Assembly (NCBI RefSeq): GCF_900104485.1
Contig: NZ_FMXQ01000001.1
Coordinates: forward strand, 124,001 to 188,000
Reading direction: 5' to 3'
Source: Bauldia litoralis
Lineage (GTDB): Bacteria > Pseudomonadota > Alphaproteobacteria > Rhizobiales > Kaistiaceae
DNA: 64,000 bases
The position numbers and the translations under genes were made by a program. Below are positions 25,032 to 38,171 of the stretch, one piece after another; the first letter of the stretch is position 1, and each line of letters starts with the position of its first letter. The notes beneath the pieces were generated by a model, which was not told where the DNA came from, ran no database searches, and saw only the letters and a list, made by a program, of their open reading frames with translations.

Positions 25032-26099
25032 TTAGGGTGTTGTCGAGCCGGAAACCAGCGCCGCGAACCGCGCCACCTCGTCCTCGCTCGTCTGGAACGA
25101 CGTGACGAAGCGGACCAGCACCTCGCCCGGCCCCGGCAGGGCGTCTGCCGGCATCCCGGCCGGCGACCACGGATAATAGATCGCGCCGGCCGCCTTGAGG
25201 CGCGCGTCGAGCCCTTCGGTCAGGATCGCCAGGACCTCGTTGGCGGAAGGCTCCAGCGCCAACCGCGCCTCTCTGCCCGACCGCACGGCGTCGGCAAGCA
25301 CCCGCGCCCGCGCGTTGGCATGGCCGGCAAGCGCCAGCCACGTATCGCCCTCGAGATAGCGGGCGAACTGGGCGGCGATGAACCACGCCTTCGAGAAGCC
25401 GTGTCCGATCCGCTGCCGGGCGAAGCCGAAATCGCGCGCCTGCGCCGGATTAAAAAAGACCACCGCCTCCGCCGCCAGGCAGCCATTCTTGGTGCCGCCG
25501 AAGGACAGGACGTCGACGCCCGCTTTCCAGGTCACGTCGGCCGGCGACACGCCAAGCCCGGCAACCGCCCCGGCAAAGCGCGCGCCGTCCATGTGAACCG
25601 CCAGCCCCTTGTCCTTCGCGACCTCGGTCACCGCCGCGACTTCCGCCGGCGAATACGCCTGTCCGAGTTCGTTCGCCTGCGACAGGCTGACCGCCACCGG
25701 CTGGCCATGGTGGAACCCGCGTTCGGGAAAGGCGGCAAGCCCGTCCAGCAGCGTCGACGGCGTCAGCTTGCCACCCTCGCCGTCGAGACCGACCACCTTG
25801 ACGCCGCCGCCGAGGAACTCGAGCCCGTTCGCCTCGTCGACATTGATATGCGCCTGGGTATGGCCGAAGACGATGCTGCCCGGCCGGCAGTAATTGGCGA
25901 TGGCCAGTGCATTCGCCGCCGTCCCCGTGCCGACGAAGTAGACCGCGACCTCACGCTCGAAGATCTCGCAGAACCGCGCCTCGACCGCCTTTGACAGCGC
26001 GTCGCCGCCATAGGCCGGGCCGCCGTTCCGCGCCTGTTCGGCCAGTGCCGCCACGATGGGCTCGGCGGCCCCCGCCCAGTTGTCGCTGGCGAAGATCAT
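25032..26099 (-). CDS. ltaE: Low-specificity L-threonine aldolase family protein
   Basis: A 355-residue PLP enzyme of fold type I. The start MIFASDNWAGAAEPIVAALA, the PLP region VYFVGTGTAANALAI, the Asp of HMDGARFAGA and the PLP lysine in LSFGGTKNGCLAAE match the threonine aldolase/beta-eliminating lyase group. It splits L-threonine or allo-threonine to glycine and acetaldehyde and can act on related beta-hydroxy amino acids. It is convergent with hsp20 and separated from it by the hsp20 terminator. Length is normal for the family. Confidence 0.93.
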   Translation of the reverse strand: MIFASDNWAGAAEPIVAALAEQARNGGPAYGGDALSKAVEARFCEIFEREVAVYFVGTGTAANALAIANYCRPGSIVFGHTQAHINVDEANGLEFLGGGVKVVGLDGEGGKLTPSTLLDGLAAFPERGFHHGQPVAVSLSQANELGQAYSPAEVAAVTEVAKDKGLAVHMDGARFAGAVAGLGVSPADVTWKAGVDVLSFGGTKNGCLAAEAVVFFNPAQARDFGFARQRIGHGFSKAWFIAAQFARYLEGDTWLALAGHANARARVLADAVRSGREARLALEPSANEVLAILTEGLDARLKAAGAIYYPWSPAGMPADALPGPGEVLVRFVTSFQTSEDEVARFAALVSGSTTP

Positions 26100-26144
26100 G
26101 GCCGGACGGGAGAGGCGGATGTCACGCGCCCCCCTCCCCGACTG

Positions 26145-26654
26145 TCAGCGGCGCTTCCAGGAATTGAGGATCAGGAAGTCGAACGAAATCCGGCCGGGAC
26201 CGTAGGCGATCAGCGCCAGGGCCATGGCGACCCAGGGAAGGGTCTCTGTCGCCCAGAACTGGGGATACACCAGGAAGATGACGATGATCATCCCCAGCAT
26301 GCCAAGCGCCGAGAGACGCGTCAGGAAGCCGATCACCAGCGCGGCGGGAAGCAGGATCTCGCCGAAGGACGCCAGCCACACGGAAATCTCCGGGTATGGC
26401 ATCGGATAGGTCTTGTCGAGAATCCAGAACTTGCTCCAGTCCGAGGGCGCGTGGAGCATGAATTCGTGGGCGAAGAGATACTTGGCGCCGCCATTGAGCT
26501 CCAGGAATCCGTCCCACTTGGTCAGTCCCGACTTGAAGAAGGGGAGCGCGAGCGCGATCCGCAATGCCAGCGATGCAATGGCCTGGATGAAAATCATGTA
26601 ACCCCCGCCTGCCCCGGGCGAGCGCGCCGCCGGTGCGTTTTCCGAATCCGTCAT
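26145..26654 (-). CDS. DoxX family membrane protein of the bufferin operon
   Basis: A 169-residue DoxX-type protein with four membrane segments (IFIQAIASLALRIALALPFF first). It also has a soluble loop (WDGFLELNGGAKYLFAHEF) absent from short DoxX proteins but usual for the DoxX proteins found with DUF692/DUF2063 genes. Its start overlaps the stop of bufC by four bases (ATGA), so it is the last gene of the bufA-bufB-bufC-doxX operon. In bufferin clusters it may feed or take electrons for the oxidative peptide modification or act in export; neither is proven. Confidence 0.85.
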   Translation of the reverse strand: MTDSENAPAARSPGAGGGYMIFIQAIASLALRIALALPFFKSGLTKWDGFLELNGGAKYLFAHEFMLHAPSDWSKFWILDKTYPMPYPEISVWLASFGEILLPAALVIGFLTRLSALGMLGMIIVIFLVYPQFWATETLPWVAMALALIAYGPGRISFDFLILNSWKRR

Positions 26655-27445
26655 TGCGGCACCTGTTCAAGCCCGCGGCGGATTTCGACGAAGGCGCCCG
26701 CGCCGATCAGACCCGCAATGTTGCCGCCGAGATCGAAACGCTCATCGGACGATTGTCCGAGCGCCGCCGCCGATCCAAGCGATTCACCGGACGCCAGGGC
26801 CTCGACGAAAGCCGTCCCCCCCGGGGGAACGACTCGAACCTCGACCTCTGCATCCGGTCTGACGATGAGTGCATCCTCACCAATGGCAAAGTCAACCGCG
26901 GATGTCGGCACGTCGGAGGCGTTCATCCGCCATATCGTGACGGCGGGAAACGAGGATTTTGACAGGCGGAGCGACGGATGCAGGCGGAACGTCACGTCGG
27001 CAAGCTCCGCTTCCGGCACCTCTGCAAGCGCGGTCGAGGGAAGCGGCACGGCGTCGGCGGCGTGATAGGATTCGCGCCACTGCCGCTCGATGCGGGCGAC
27101 GTCGGCGAGATAGGGCAATGACGAAGCCGGCTCGAACCGGGCGATGAAAGCCGGGAACGTCTTGCCGTAATCCATCAGCACCGGCGAGGTCGGTGGGCTT
27201 TCCAGGACATAGGTCCGCGCCATCACCTTGAAGAAGTCCTCGCCGACGATCCGCTTGACTGCCGGGAAAGCACCGGCCAGGGAATTCCCCAGCGCGACCA
27301 GTACGTTGTTGCGATAGATCGAAAAGCGCTTCGGCGCCGGCCCGCCGTCGGGACCGACAATTCCTGCCGGTATCGCCGCGGCCGGGTTGCGCAGCGCCTC
27401 GGCGAATTCGGCCTGGATTTCAGACAGCGACTGCAAGTTCAGCAT
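26651..27445 (-). CDS. bufC: BufC-type DUF2063 DNA-binding-domain-like protein
   Basis: A 264-residue protein with the N-terminal domain called putative DNA-binding DUF2063/HvfC: LQAEFAEAL-like start, RFSIYRNNVLVALGNSLAGA, FPAVKRIVGEDFF and a C-terminal domain of beta-strand character. Despite the domain name, in MNIO clusters this protein is the partner of the DUF692 enzyme and probably presents the precursor peptide. It starts inside the last codons of bufB (26-bp overlap, ATG 27445 with GAG/AGG upstream); a GTG at 27463 is an alternative start. Overlap with the next DoxX gene confirms one operon. Confidence 0.87.
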   Translation of the reverse strand: MLNLQSLSEIQAEFAEALRNPAAAIPAGIVGPDGGPAPKRFSIYRNNVLVALGNSLAGAFPAVKRIVGEDFFKVMARTYVLESPPTSPVLMDYGKTFPAFIARFEPASSLPYLADVARIERQWRESYHAADAVPLPSTALAEVPEAELADVTFRLHPSLRLSKSSFPAVTIWRMNASDVPTSAVDFAIGEDALIVRPDAEVEVRVVPPGGTAFVEALASGESLGSAAALGQSSDERFDLGGNIAGLIGAGAFVEIRRGLEQVPQ

Positions 27446-28325
27446 CCTCGTCTCGGCGGGCACGGGTCAGGACAGACTCGACCCGGCGCGCCTCGGCGAA
27501 CAGCGTCGGCCAGTCCGGCACGTCGTTGTCCCATTCGACCAGCGTCGGAATCGGTCCGCACCGCGACAGCGCATGGTCGTAGAGTTCGACCACCACCGGA
27601 TCTGCCGGCCGGTCATGGGCGTCGATCAGCAGCGGATCGCCATGATCGTCCTTGCTTGGCGCATAGCCCGCCATGTGGATTTCGCCGACATGCTGCATCG
27701 GGAATCGGTCGAGATAGTCGATCGCGTTCCAGCGCTGATTCGTGCACGAGACATGGACGTTGTTGACATCGAGCAGCAGTCCGCAGCCGGTCCGTGTCGC
27801 CACCTCGGTCAGGAATTCGATCTCGCCGATCGTGCTCTCGGCGAAGGCGACATAGGTCGACGGGTTTTCCAGGAGCATCCGGCGACCGACCGTGTCCTGC
27901 ACCTCGTCGACATGGTCGGCGACGCGGCGCACCGATTCCTCGTCATAGGGCAACGGCAGCAGGTCGCTGAAGAAGACGCTGTCATGCGTCGACCAGGCGA
28001 GGTGCTCGGAGAAGAGGCCGGGCTGGTACCGCTCGTTCAGCGCCTTCAGGCGCTTGAGGTGGTCGCGGTCAAGGGGACGGGCCGCCCCGATCGACAACCC
28101 GACGCCATGCAGCGAAAGCGGGTACTGCTCGCGGATCGCCGTCAGGTAGCGGTGCGGCGGGCCACCGGCGCCCATGTAGTTTTCGGCGTGCACCTCGAAC
28201 CAGCCGACGTCCGGGCGCTCCGTCAGGATCGCGTCATAGTGCTCGGGCTTGAGGCCGACGCCGACCCGCGCCGGGATCGCGTCTGGCTTCGTGGATTGGA
28301 GTGGCATGGTGGATTGTTGCGACAT
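27420..28325 (-). CDS. bufB: MNIO (DUF692) multinuclear iron oxidase, bufferin-modifying enzyme
   Basis: A 301-residue TIM-barrel enzyme of the DUF692/MNIO family. Metal-binding and core segments are GVGLKPEHYD, WFEVHAENYMGAGG, YPLSLHGVGLSIG, SEHLAWSTH, RRMLLENPSTYV, LLLDVNNVHVSC, GEIHMAGYA and LIDAHDRP, containing the His, Asp and Glu ligands for two or three iron ions. MNIO enzymes oxidise cysteines of peptide precursors, for example to oxazolone-thioamide or 5-thiooxazole groups in bufferins that bind copper. The precursor bufA lies directly upstream and the partner bufC overlaps downstream. The ATG at 28325 is used; homologues start within the first 15 residues. Confidence 0.93.
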   Translation of the reverse strand: MSQQSTMPLQSTKPDAIPARVGVGLKPEHYDAILTERPDVGWFEVHAENYMGAGGPPHRYLTAIREQYPLSLHGVGLSIGAARPLDRDHLKRLKALNERYQPGLFSEHLAWSTHDSVFFSDLLPLPYDEESVRRVADHVDEVQDTVGRRMLLENPSTYVAFAESTIGEIEFLTEVATRTGCGLLLDVNNVHVSCTNQRWNAIDYLDRFPMQHVGEIHMAGYAPSKDDHGDPLLIDAHDRPADPVVVELYDHALSRCGPIPTLVEWDNDVPDWPTLFAEARRVESVLTRARRDEDAELAVAV

Positions 28326-28427
28326 GGCGCGCGTCTCCTCCCCATCGGTCGGAGGCCCGAAACGGTGGGCCTGCGCTCATTCTATCAAGATTGCGGCGCC
28401 GCGGGCAGCATCGCCGCTGGCGCGCCA

Positions 28428-28460
28428 GGCAGGGCGGACGACACCGCCGCCCGCCCTGCC
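28428..28460 (-). other. Strong stem-loop between bufA and bufB
   Basis: GGCAGGGCGG (28428-28437) and CCGCCCTGCC (28451-28460) are perfect 10-base inverted arms around 13 bases in the 154-bp bufA-bufB gap. No T run follows on the minus strand. A hairpin here may protect the 3' end of a short bufA message and give more peptide than enzyme, a usual need in RiPP operons. Confidence 0.55.
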
Positions 28461-28479
28461 CGGAGGAAATGCCCTGGAA

Positions 28480-28767
28480 CTAGGCCGGACGGTCGATCGG
28501 CTCGAGGCTGCCGGGGCCTTCCGGCGTCTGCATCTCGGTGCAGGTACCGGCCGGAACCAGCTTGAACGACTGGCCGTCGTAATCGACGGTCGAGGTGCCG
28601 GCACAGGAATGGGCGCCGGCGGCGCAATCGTTCTGGCCCTTCAACGAAACGCCGTAGCACTTCACCATGTCGCCTTCGGCGGCCGAAGCCGGGACGGCGA
28701 AGGACGCCATCGCCGCGGTGACGGCGCCGGCAAGAACGGTAGCGGTGAGCTTCTTTGTCGTGGACAT
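28480..28767 (-). CDS. bufA: Bufferin precursor (DUF2282-like, BufA1 type)
   Basis: A 95-residue precursor with a clear Sec signal peptide ([20 protein letters not shown] then [10 protein letters not shown]; cut after about residue 30). The mature part has four cysteines at 37, 48, 55 and 76 in [20 protein letters not shown] and PAGTCTEM. That cysteine pattern is the one I know for bufferin precursors of the DUF2282 family, where the MNIO enzyme turns the two outer cysteines into copper-binding heterocycles and the inner two form a disulfide. The exported product lowers copper toxicity. It is the first gene of the operon, with GAGGAG about eight bases before the ATG at 28767. Confidence 0.9.
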   Translation of the reverse strand: MSTTKKLTATVLAGAVTAAMASFAVPASAAEGDMVKCYGVSLKGQNDCAAGAHSCAGTSTVDYDGQSFKLVPAGTCTEMQTPEGPGSLEPIDRPA

Positions 28768-29341
28768 TCTAGTCTCCTCTCTGTTCGACCCAATCAGTCG
28801 ATGATGCAGAACGACGGTTGTCGTTCGAACTCCCAACCCCAGAATGGTCTCTACTGGTGTCTCGATCCGGTGCACGTCGCCCCGTCGAGAACCGAAGACT
28901 GCTAGGATGCCGCGTAAATAGAAAATCAAGTGGGTGTTACGGATTTCATACGGCCCGGTCACACGACCGTGAACCTTGCCGGCGCGCATGTCATACTGGC
29001 GGAGGGGGCAGGAGGTATCTTGCCGGGCAACCGGAAATCTGGCATTGTGAAGGGATAGGACAGGACTACTGTCCAATAGTTTGGGGCGGACTGCTTCGAG
29101 GGGATCAGGCGGATCGGCCTTGTAGCGCCGACGCACACGGTCCGGCGGGCCTGTTGCGCATAGCGCTGCGCTCCTGTGAAATGGACGTGCTTCCTTGCTG
29201 GAAGGCGTGCCTTGTGTTGGTGCAAGGTGTCCAACCGCACCGCTGCGACTGTCTCTGCGAGACTGTCGGCGCGGCGTGAACGGATGCCGGGGTCGTGGAC
29301 CTGCGAGAGGATCGGCGACCGTAATGACGGAGGTGGGGACA
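28768..29341. other. 574-bp divergent intergenic region between bufA and gltB
   Basis: No gene is convincing; all frames are short or low in similarity to anything known. It must contain the promoters of the bufferin operon (minus) and gltBD (plus). The one clear structure is an inverted repeat at 29058-29074. I found no riboswitch signature. The frame running into gltB from 29195 is open but lacks a start with an SD. Confidence 0.6.
29058..29074. promoter_or_regulatory. Operator-like inverted repeat GGACAG-N5-CTGTCC
   Basis: GGACAG (29058-29063) and CTGTCC (29069-29074) are a perfect 6-5-6 dyad in the bufA-gltB gap, 268 bases before the gltB start and 290 bases before bufA. The size suits a helix-turn-helix dimer site. 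The regulator is unknown. Confidence 0.35.
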
Positions 29342-34054
<4,713 letters not shown>

Positions 34055-34235
34055 CGTGCCGCAGCGGTGGCGCCGGCTTCACCGCGGCCTGTCGATTGCC
34101 GCCGGGTTCGTTTCCCGGCGGTCGGGTTTGTCGTCAACGGCGGAATCGCGCCGCTGGCGTTGGTGTTGGGGGTAGCAATCGGGTGTCGGTCTTCCGGCCT
34201 CGTGAAGTTGCCGATTTGAGTGTGAGAATGCTGAC

Positions 34236-35654
34236 GTGGGCAAGGTAACGGGTTTTCTCGAGATCGACCGGCAGGACCGGCGTTATGCGCCGGCCGCCGA
34301 CCGGGTTCGCAACTATCGCGAATTCGTCATTCCGCTGTCCGAGGCGGCCAACCGCGACCAGGCCGCCCGCTGCATGGACTGCGGCATCCCCTATTGTCAC
34401 AACGGCTGCCCGGTCAACAACCAGATCCCCGACTGGAACGACCTCGTCTATAACGGCGACTGGAAGGAGGCGCTGCGCAACCTCCACTCGACCAACAACT
34501 TCCCGGAATTCACCGGCCGCATCTGCCCGGCGCCCTGCGAGGCCGCCTGCACGCTCAACATCATCGACTCGCCGGTGACCATCAAGACGATCGAATGCGC
34601 GATCATCGATCGGGGTTTCGCCGAAGGCTGGGTCAAGCCCGAGCCGCCGGCGAAGGAGACCGGTCGTTCGGTCGCCGTCATCGGCTCGGGGCCGGCCGGC
34701 CTCGCCTGTGCGCAGCAGCTTCGCCGCGCCGGCCATGAGGTCCATCTCTACGAGAAGAACGCCACGCCCGGCGGCCTGCTTCGCTATGGCATCCCGGACT
34801 TCAAGATGGAGAAGACCCATATCGCGCGCCGCGTCGCGCAGATGGAAGCCGAGGGCGTCGTCTTCCATTGCAACGTCCATGTCGGCGTCGAACTCGAGAT
34901 CGCCGAATTGCTGGAGCGCCACGACGCCGTGGCGCTGGCCGGCGGCGCGGAGAAGCCGCGCGACCTGCCGATCCCCGGCCGCGACCTCGATGGCGTTCAT
35001 TTCGCCATGGAGTTCCTGCCGCAGCAGAACCGGCGGGTCAGCGACGAGCCGCTCGGCAACGTCATGCCGATCCTCGCCGGCGGCAAGCATGTCATCGTCA
35101 TCGGTGGCGGCGACACCGGCTCCGACTGCATCGGCACGTCGATCCGCCAAGGCGCGCTGTCCGTGACGCAGCTTGAGATCATGCCGAAGCCGCCGGTGCA
35201 CGAAGACAAGATGCTGACATGGCCGAACTGGCCGCTGAAGCTGCGGACGTCGTCGAGCCAGGAAGAAGGCGCCGAGCGCGACTTTTCGGTGATGACCCAG
35301 AAGTTCGAAGGCAGGGACGGCAAGGTCGAGGCGCTTCACTGCATCCGCGTCGACGCCAAGATGCAGCCCATTGAGGGATCGGAGTTCGTCCTAAAGGCCG
35401 ATCTCGTCCTTCTGGCGATGGGTTTCCTCGGCCCCGTCCAGGACGGCATGATCGAGACGCTCGGCGTCGATCTCGACCAGCGCGGCAACGTGCTGGCCGA
35501 CACCAACGCCTATCGGTCAAGCCGCGACAAGGTCTTTGCCTGCGGTGACATGCGGCGCGGCCAGTCGCTGGTGGTCTGGGCGATCCGCGAGGGCCGCCAG
35601 TGCGCCCGCTCGATCGACAAGCACCTGATGGGCGAGACCAACCTGCCGCGCTGA
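34236..35654 (+). CDS. gltD: Glutamate synthase (NADPH) small subunit
   Basis: A 472-residue flavoprotein that passes electrons from NADPH through FAD and 4Fe-4S clusters to GltB. The N-terminal cysteine set is seen in [20 protein letters not shown] and [13 protein letters not shown]. The FAD site is [13 protein letters not shown] and the NADPH site [15 protein letters not shown]. The C-terminal [17 protein letters not shown] closes the FAD pocket. The start is GTG ([14 protein letters not shown] follows, as in homologues). Length is standard. Ammonia assimilation by the GS-GOGAT cycle depends on both subunits. Confidence 0.97.
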   Translation: MGKVTGFLEIDRQDRRYAPAADRVRNYREFVIPLSEAANRDQAARCMDCGIPYCHNGCPVNNQIPDWNDLVYNGDWKEALRNLHSTNNFPEFTGRICPAPCEAACTLNIIDSPVTIKTIECAIIDRGFAEGWVKPEPPAKETGRSVAVIGSGPAGLACAQQLRRAGHEVHLYEKNATPGGLLRYGIPDFKMEKTHIARRVAQMEAEGVVFHCNVHVGVELEIAELLERHDAVALAGGAEKPRDLPIPGRDLDGVHFAMEFLPQQNRRVSDEPLGNVMPILAGGKHVIVIGGGDTGSDCIGTSIRQGALSVTQLEIMPKPPVHEDKMLTWPNWPLKLRTSSSQEEGAERDFSVMTQKFEGRDGKVEALHCIRVDAKMQPIEGSEFVLKADLVLLAMGFLGPVQDGMIETLGVDLDQRGNVLADTNAYRSSRDKVFACGDMRRGQSLVVWAIREGRQCARSIDKHLMGETNLPR

Positions 35655-35665
35655 GGCGGCAGTCA

Positions 35666-35683
35666 GCTAACCTTTCGCTAACC
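35666..35683 (+). repeat. Short tandem direct repeat GCTAACC upstream of a hypothetical gene
   Basis: GCTAACC occurs at 35666-35672 and 35677-35683, an 11-base period (one helical turn), about 45 bases before the ATG at 35727; a related GGTTACC follows at 35691-35697. Such phased short repeats can be a regulator site. Confidence 0.3.
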
Positions 35684-35726
35684 AAGTCGCGGTTACCAAT
35701 GGGTCAATCCCGGAGGACCGCGCGCC

Positions 35727-36602
35727 ATGGCGAAGAAAAGCACGACCCGAACTGCCGTCACCGCTGACCCGAAGGCCGGCGACAAGCCTGACAACGGGGT
35801 CGAACCGGCCACGGCCGGGGCGCCAACCCCCGCCAAGACCGAGGCGGCGGAAGCCCCCGCGGCGGTCAGCAACCCGAAGGCCGAAGCCCAGCCCGAAAGC
35901 AAGCTCTCCAGCGCCTCACCTGCCGCCATTCCGGAAGCAAAGGCGGCAGACAAGCCCGCAGACGAGAGGGAAGCCAAGGATGCCGGCCCGTCGCCGCTGT
36001 CCGGCGCCACGGCCGCCGGCATCGCCATCGCCAGGGCCCGGCAGAACCCGCTGCTCAACTGGCTGAGCAGTCGCGCCGCGATGATCGCCATCGCCGCCGG
36101 GGTCGGCGCCCTGATCGGCACCACCGTCTCCAACGGCATCAGCTACACGGTTTCCCTAGCCAGCAACGACGCTGGCTCCGGCGAGACAACGCGGGCGCTT
36201 CGCTCCAGCGTCAGCCAGTTGACGGCCGAGATCGCATCCCTGAAGGCCATGGTCGCCGGGAACGGGATCGCAAGCCTTGCCGATGACACGCCCCGCCTTC
36301 TCGGCGGCGCCGAATCGGCCAGGATCCAGCCCGCGCCGAAGCTCGCCGCCGTCAGCGACGCCCCGGCAGGGGTATCCAATGAGATCACCGGCTCGATCGC
36401 CGCGCCGTCATCGCCGATTGCGAAGGGCTGGACTCTCTGGCGGGTCCGCAACGGGCGCGCGCTGGTCCAGGGCGAGAACGGCTACTTCGAGGTCGCGCCC
36501 GGCTCCCGCCTCCCCGGCCTCGGCACGGTCGAGCGCATCGTCCGTCGTGGCAACGACTGGAGTGTCGAGACCCGCAACGGCGTCATCCTGCCCCGAAGCT
36601 GA
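35727..36602 (+). CDS. Hypothetical single-pass membrane protein, Ala/Pro-rich N-terminus
   Basis: A 291-residue protein of unknown function. The first 95 residues are a low-complexity, charged Ala/Pro/Lys stretch, probably cytoplasmic and disordered. One membrane segment follows (AAMIAIAAGVGALIGTTV, about 117-135), then a short helical region that may coil (SSVSQLTAEIASLKAMV). The compact C-terminal domain (about 235-291) contains WTLWRVRNGRALVQGENGYF and VERIVRRGNDWSVETRNG, which looks like a small beta-domain binding cell-wall or protein. The arrangement resembles inner-membrane envelope proteins of Rhizobiales. The next gene (DUF459) converges on it. Confidence 0.7.
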   Translation: MAKKSTTRTAVTADPKAGDKPDNGVEPATAGAPTPAKTEAAEAPAAVSNPKAEAQPESKLSSASPAAIPEAKAADKPADEREAKDAGPSPLSGATAAGIAIARARQNPLLNWLSSRAAMIAIAAGVGALIGTTVSNGISYTVSLASNDAGSGETTRALRSSVSQLTAEIASLKAMVAGNGIASLADDTPRLLGGAESARIQPAPKLAAVSDAPAGVSNEITGSIAAPSSPIAKGWTLWRVRNGRALVQGENGYFEVAPGSRLPGLGTVERIVRRGNDWSVETRNGVILPRS

Positions 36603-36679
36603 TCGAGAATCACTACCGGACAGCGAGAGGCTCGAAGCGGTCGGGCCGATGTCTTGATTTGGTTACGTTGGGAACAAGA

Positions 36680-36715
36680 GGCCTGCCCTCGCCTTTTCAG
36701 GCGAGGAGACGGCCT
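36680..36715. terminator. Hairpin between two convergent genes
   Basis: CCTCGCC (36687-36693), loop TTTTCA, GGCGAGG (36700-36706), with outer GGCC pairs possible. It lies between the 3' ends of the hypothetical gene and the DUF459 gene and could end transcripts from both sides, though no long T run follows. Confidence 0.4.
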
Positions 36716-36721
36716 GTCCGG

Positions 36722-38107
36722 TCACTCGGACGATTTCGACACCGGCGTCAGGACGGCCTCTCCGCCACCCTCACCTTCGCCCTCTTCGGCAGCCAGCGCG
36801 GCGGCCTCCTCGGCAGCCAGGGCCGCCGCCTCGATCGGATCGATGAACGCCGGTCCCTGCCGATTGGAGGGCGGCCAGGTGAAGTCGTCGATACGGCCGA
36901 CGACGATGATCGGCGCCTCACCCTTGACGATCAGCCGGTATTGCGGCGTCAGGTTGGCCGCCTCGATCGCATCGTCGGTCGGCTTGGGCAGGGTCAGTGC
37001 CTTGCCGGTCACCGGATCGAAGATTACAGGGTCGGGCTCACCGGCGAGTTCGGCGGTGGCGCCCGGCAGCGGGTCGGCGAGCGCGATCACCGGACCGACC
37101 AGCCGCTTCTTGCCGTCGGGTCCGATTTCGATGGTGCTCGATTGTGTCGCCGAAGCGAGAAGATCGATGGCGCCGGCGCCGAACCCGGTCGCCCGCCGGA
37201 TGTCGCGCTCGACATAGTAGGCGAGCTTCAACTTGCCGGCGCTGCTGAAGTTGACCCCGTCGCGTGTCCGCAGCGCCTTCACCTGCCCGTCGATGTCCGG
37301 GCCGCTGGTGATGAACTGGCCGCTGGCATTGGTGAAGCCGTTCCAGACGTCGACGTAATAGCCGCCGGCTTTCTCGACGCGCGGCTTTGACAGGCCGTTG
37401 ATATAGGCCATGTCGGCGGTCGCCTCCGCACCGCGCAGCGCCGGCAGGCTGACCCAGAAGAAGGGACGGCCATAGACCTTCAGCGTGTCGATGAGACCGT
37501 CGACTCGGGTGGTGTAGATCTCTTCCCACTCTGCCGAGTTGACCGGATGCTTCTCCTCGCCCTGACTGATGGCCTCGCGATCGTTGGCGCCCAGTGCGAC
37601 CACGACGATATCCGGTGACTCCTCGTTGAGGATGCCCAGAATCTTCTGGTTCCAGTCAAAGTCGCCGGCCCGGACGAAGCCCGAGGAATCCGCCGTGCGT
37701 TCGGACACGGCGAGCATCGATTCCTTGGCCAGCGCCTGGTCGAGCCCCCAGGCCAGCCCCGAAGCGACAAAGTCGCCGACGATCAGGATCTTGTGGGCGT
37801 TCGGATCCTTTTCCTCGACCTCGACCGTCTTGACCACGGGCGCCGCCGGACGGCTCGTCGTCGTCTTGCGCCGGGTCGTCGTCGTCGTCCGCTTCTTGAT
37901 GATGGGCGCCCGCTTCCGGACGGTCGTGCTGGGTTTCGATGTATTGCGCTTGCCGAACAGCCGTTCGAACAGGCCGGGCCTGTCTCGCTTCTTGGCCTGG
38001 GCGAGCTGGATTTCCTGCGCGACGACGGGCTCGAGGTCGGGCAGGACCACCGCGAATCCGATCAGGACGGCAAGGCAGGCAAAAAGCGGCTTTCGGGGCA
38101 TCGGCAC
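36722..38107 (-). CDS. DUF459 SGNH-fold hydrolase-like exported protein
   Basis: A 461-residue exported protein. A signal peptide (FACLAVLIGFAVVLPDLEPVVA) is followed by a Lys/Arg/Thr-rich linker (about 40-95) and a SGNH hydrolase domain. In this DUF459 group the usual GDSL block reads VGDFVASGLAWGL, the Asn block is VALGANDREAIS, and a WVSLPALRG strand follows. Members are thought to remove or add acyl groups on envelope polysaccharides. A Glu/Gly-rich tail ends the protein. Next gene upstream on the strand is a lytic transglycosylase (64-bp gap), which suggests a cell-wall role. Confidence 0.84.
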   Translation of the reverse strand: MPMPRKPLFACLAVLIGFAVVLPDLEPVVAQEIQLAQAKKRDRPGLFERLFGKRNTSKPSTTVRKRAPIIKKRTTTTTRRKTTTSRPAAPVVKTVEVEEKDPNAHKILIVGDFVASGLAWGLDQALAKESMLAVSERTADSSGFVRAGDFDWNQKILGILNEESPDIVVVALGANDREAISQGEEKHPVNSAEWEEIYTTRVDGLIDTLKVYGRPFFWVSLPALRGAEATADMAYINGLSKPRVEKAGGYYVDVWNGFTNASGQFITSGPDIDGQVKALRTRDGVNFSSAGKLKLAYYVERDIRRATGFGAGAIDLLASATQSSTIEIGPDGKKRLVGPVIALADPLPGATAELAGEPDPVIFDPVTGKALTLPKPTDDAIEAANLTPQYRLIVKGEAPIIVVGRIDDFTWPPSNRQGPAFIDPIEAAALAAEEAAALAAEEGEGEGGGEAVLTPVSKSSE

Positions 38108-38171
38108 GAAGGAATATCCAGTTCTGGCCGGCTGGTCAGCCGGCCGTTTTTGCGCGCGCCCCGAGGCTACT

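Noticed and set aside
28959-29279. Open frames in the bufA-gltB gap
   Set aside because: No SD, no similarity, biased composition, and the region must contain two promoters.
35660-35700. CtrA binding site (TTAA-N7-TTAA)
   Set aside because: The GCTAACC repeats have TAAC at an 11-base period but not the TTAA pair; recorded only as a short repeat.
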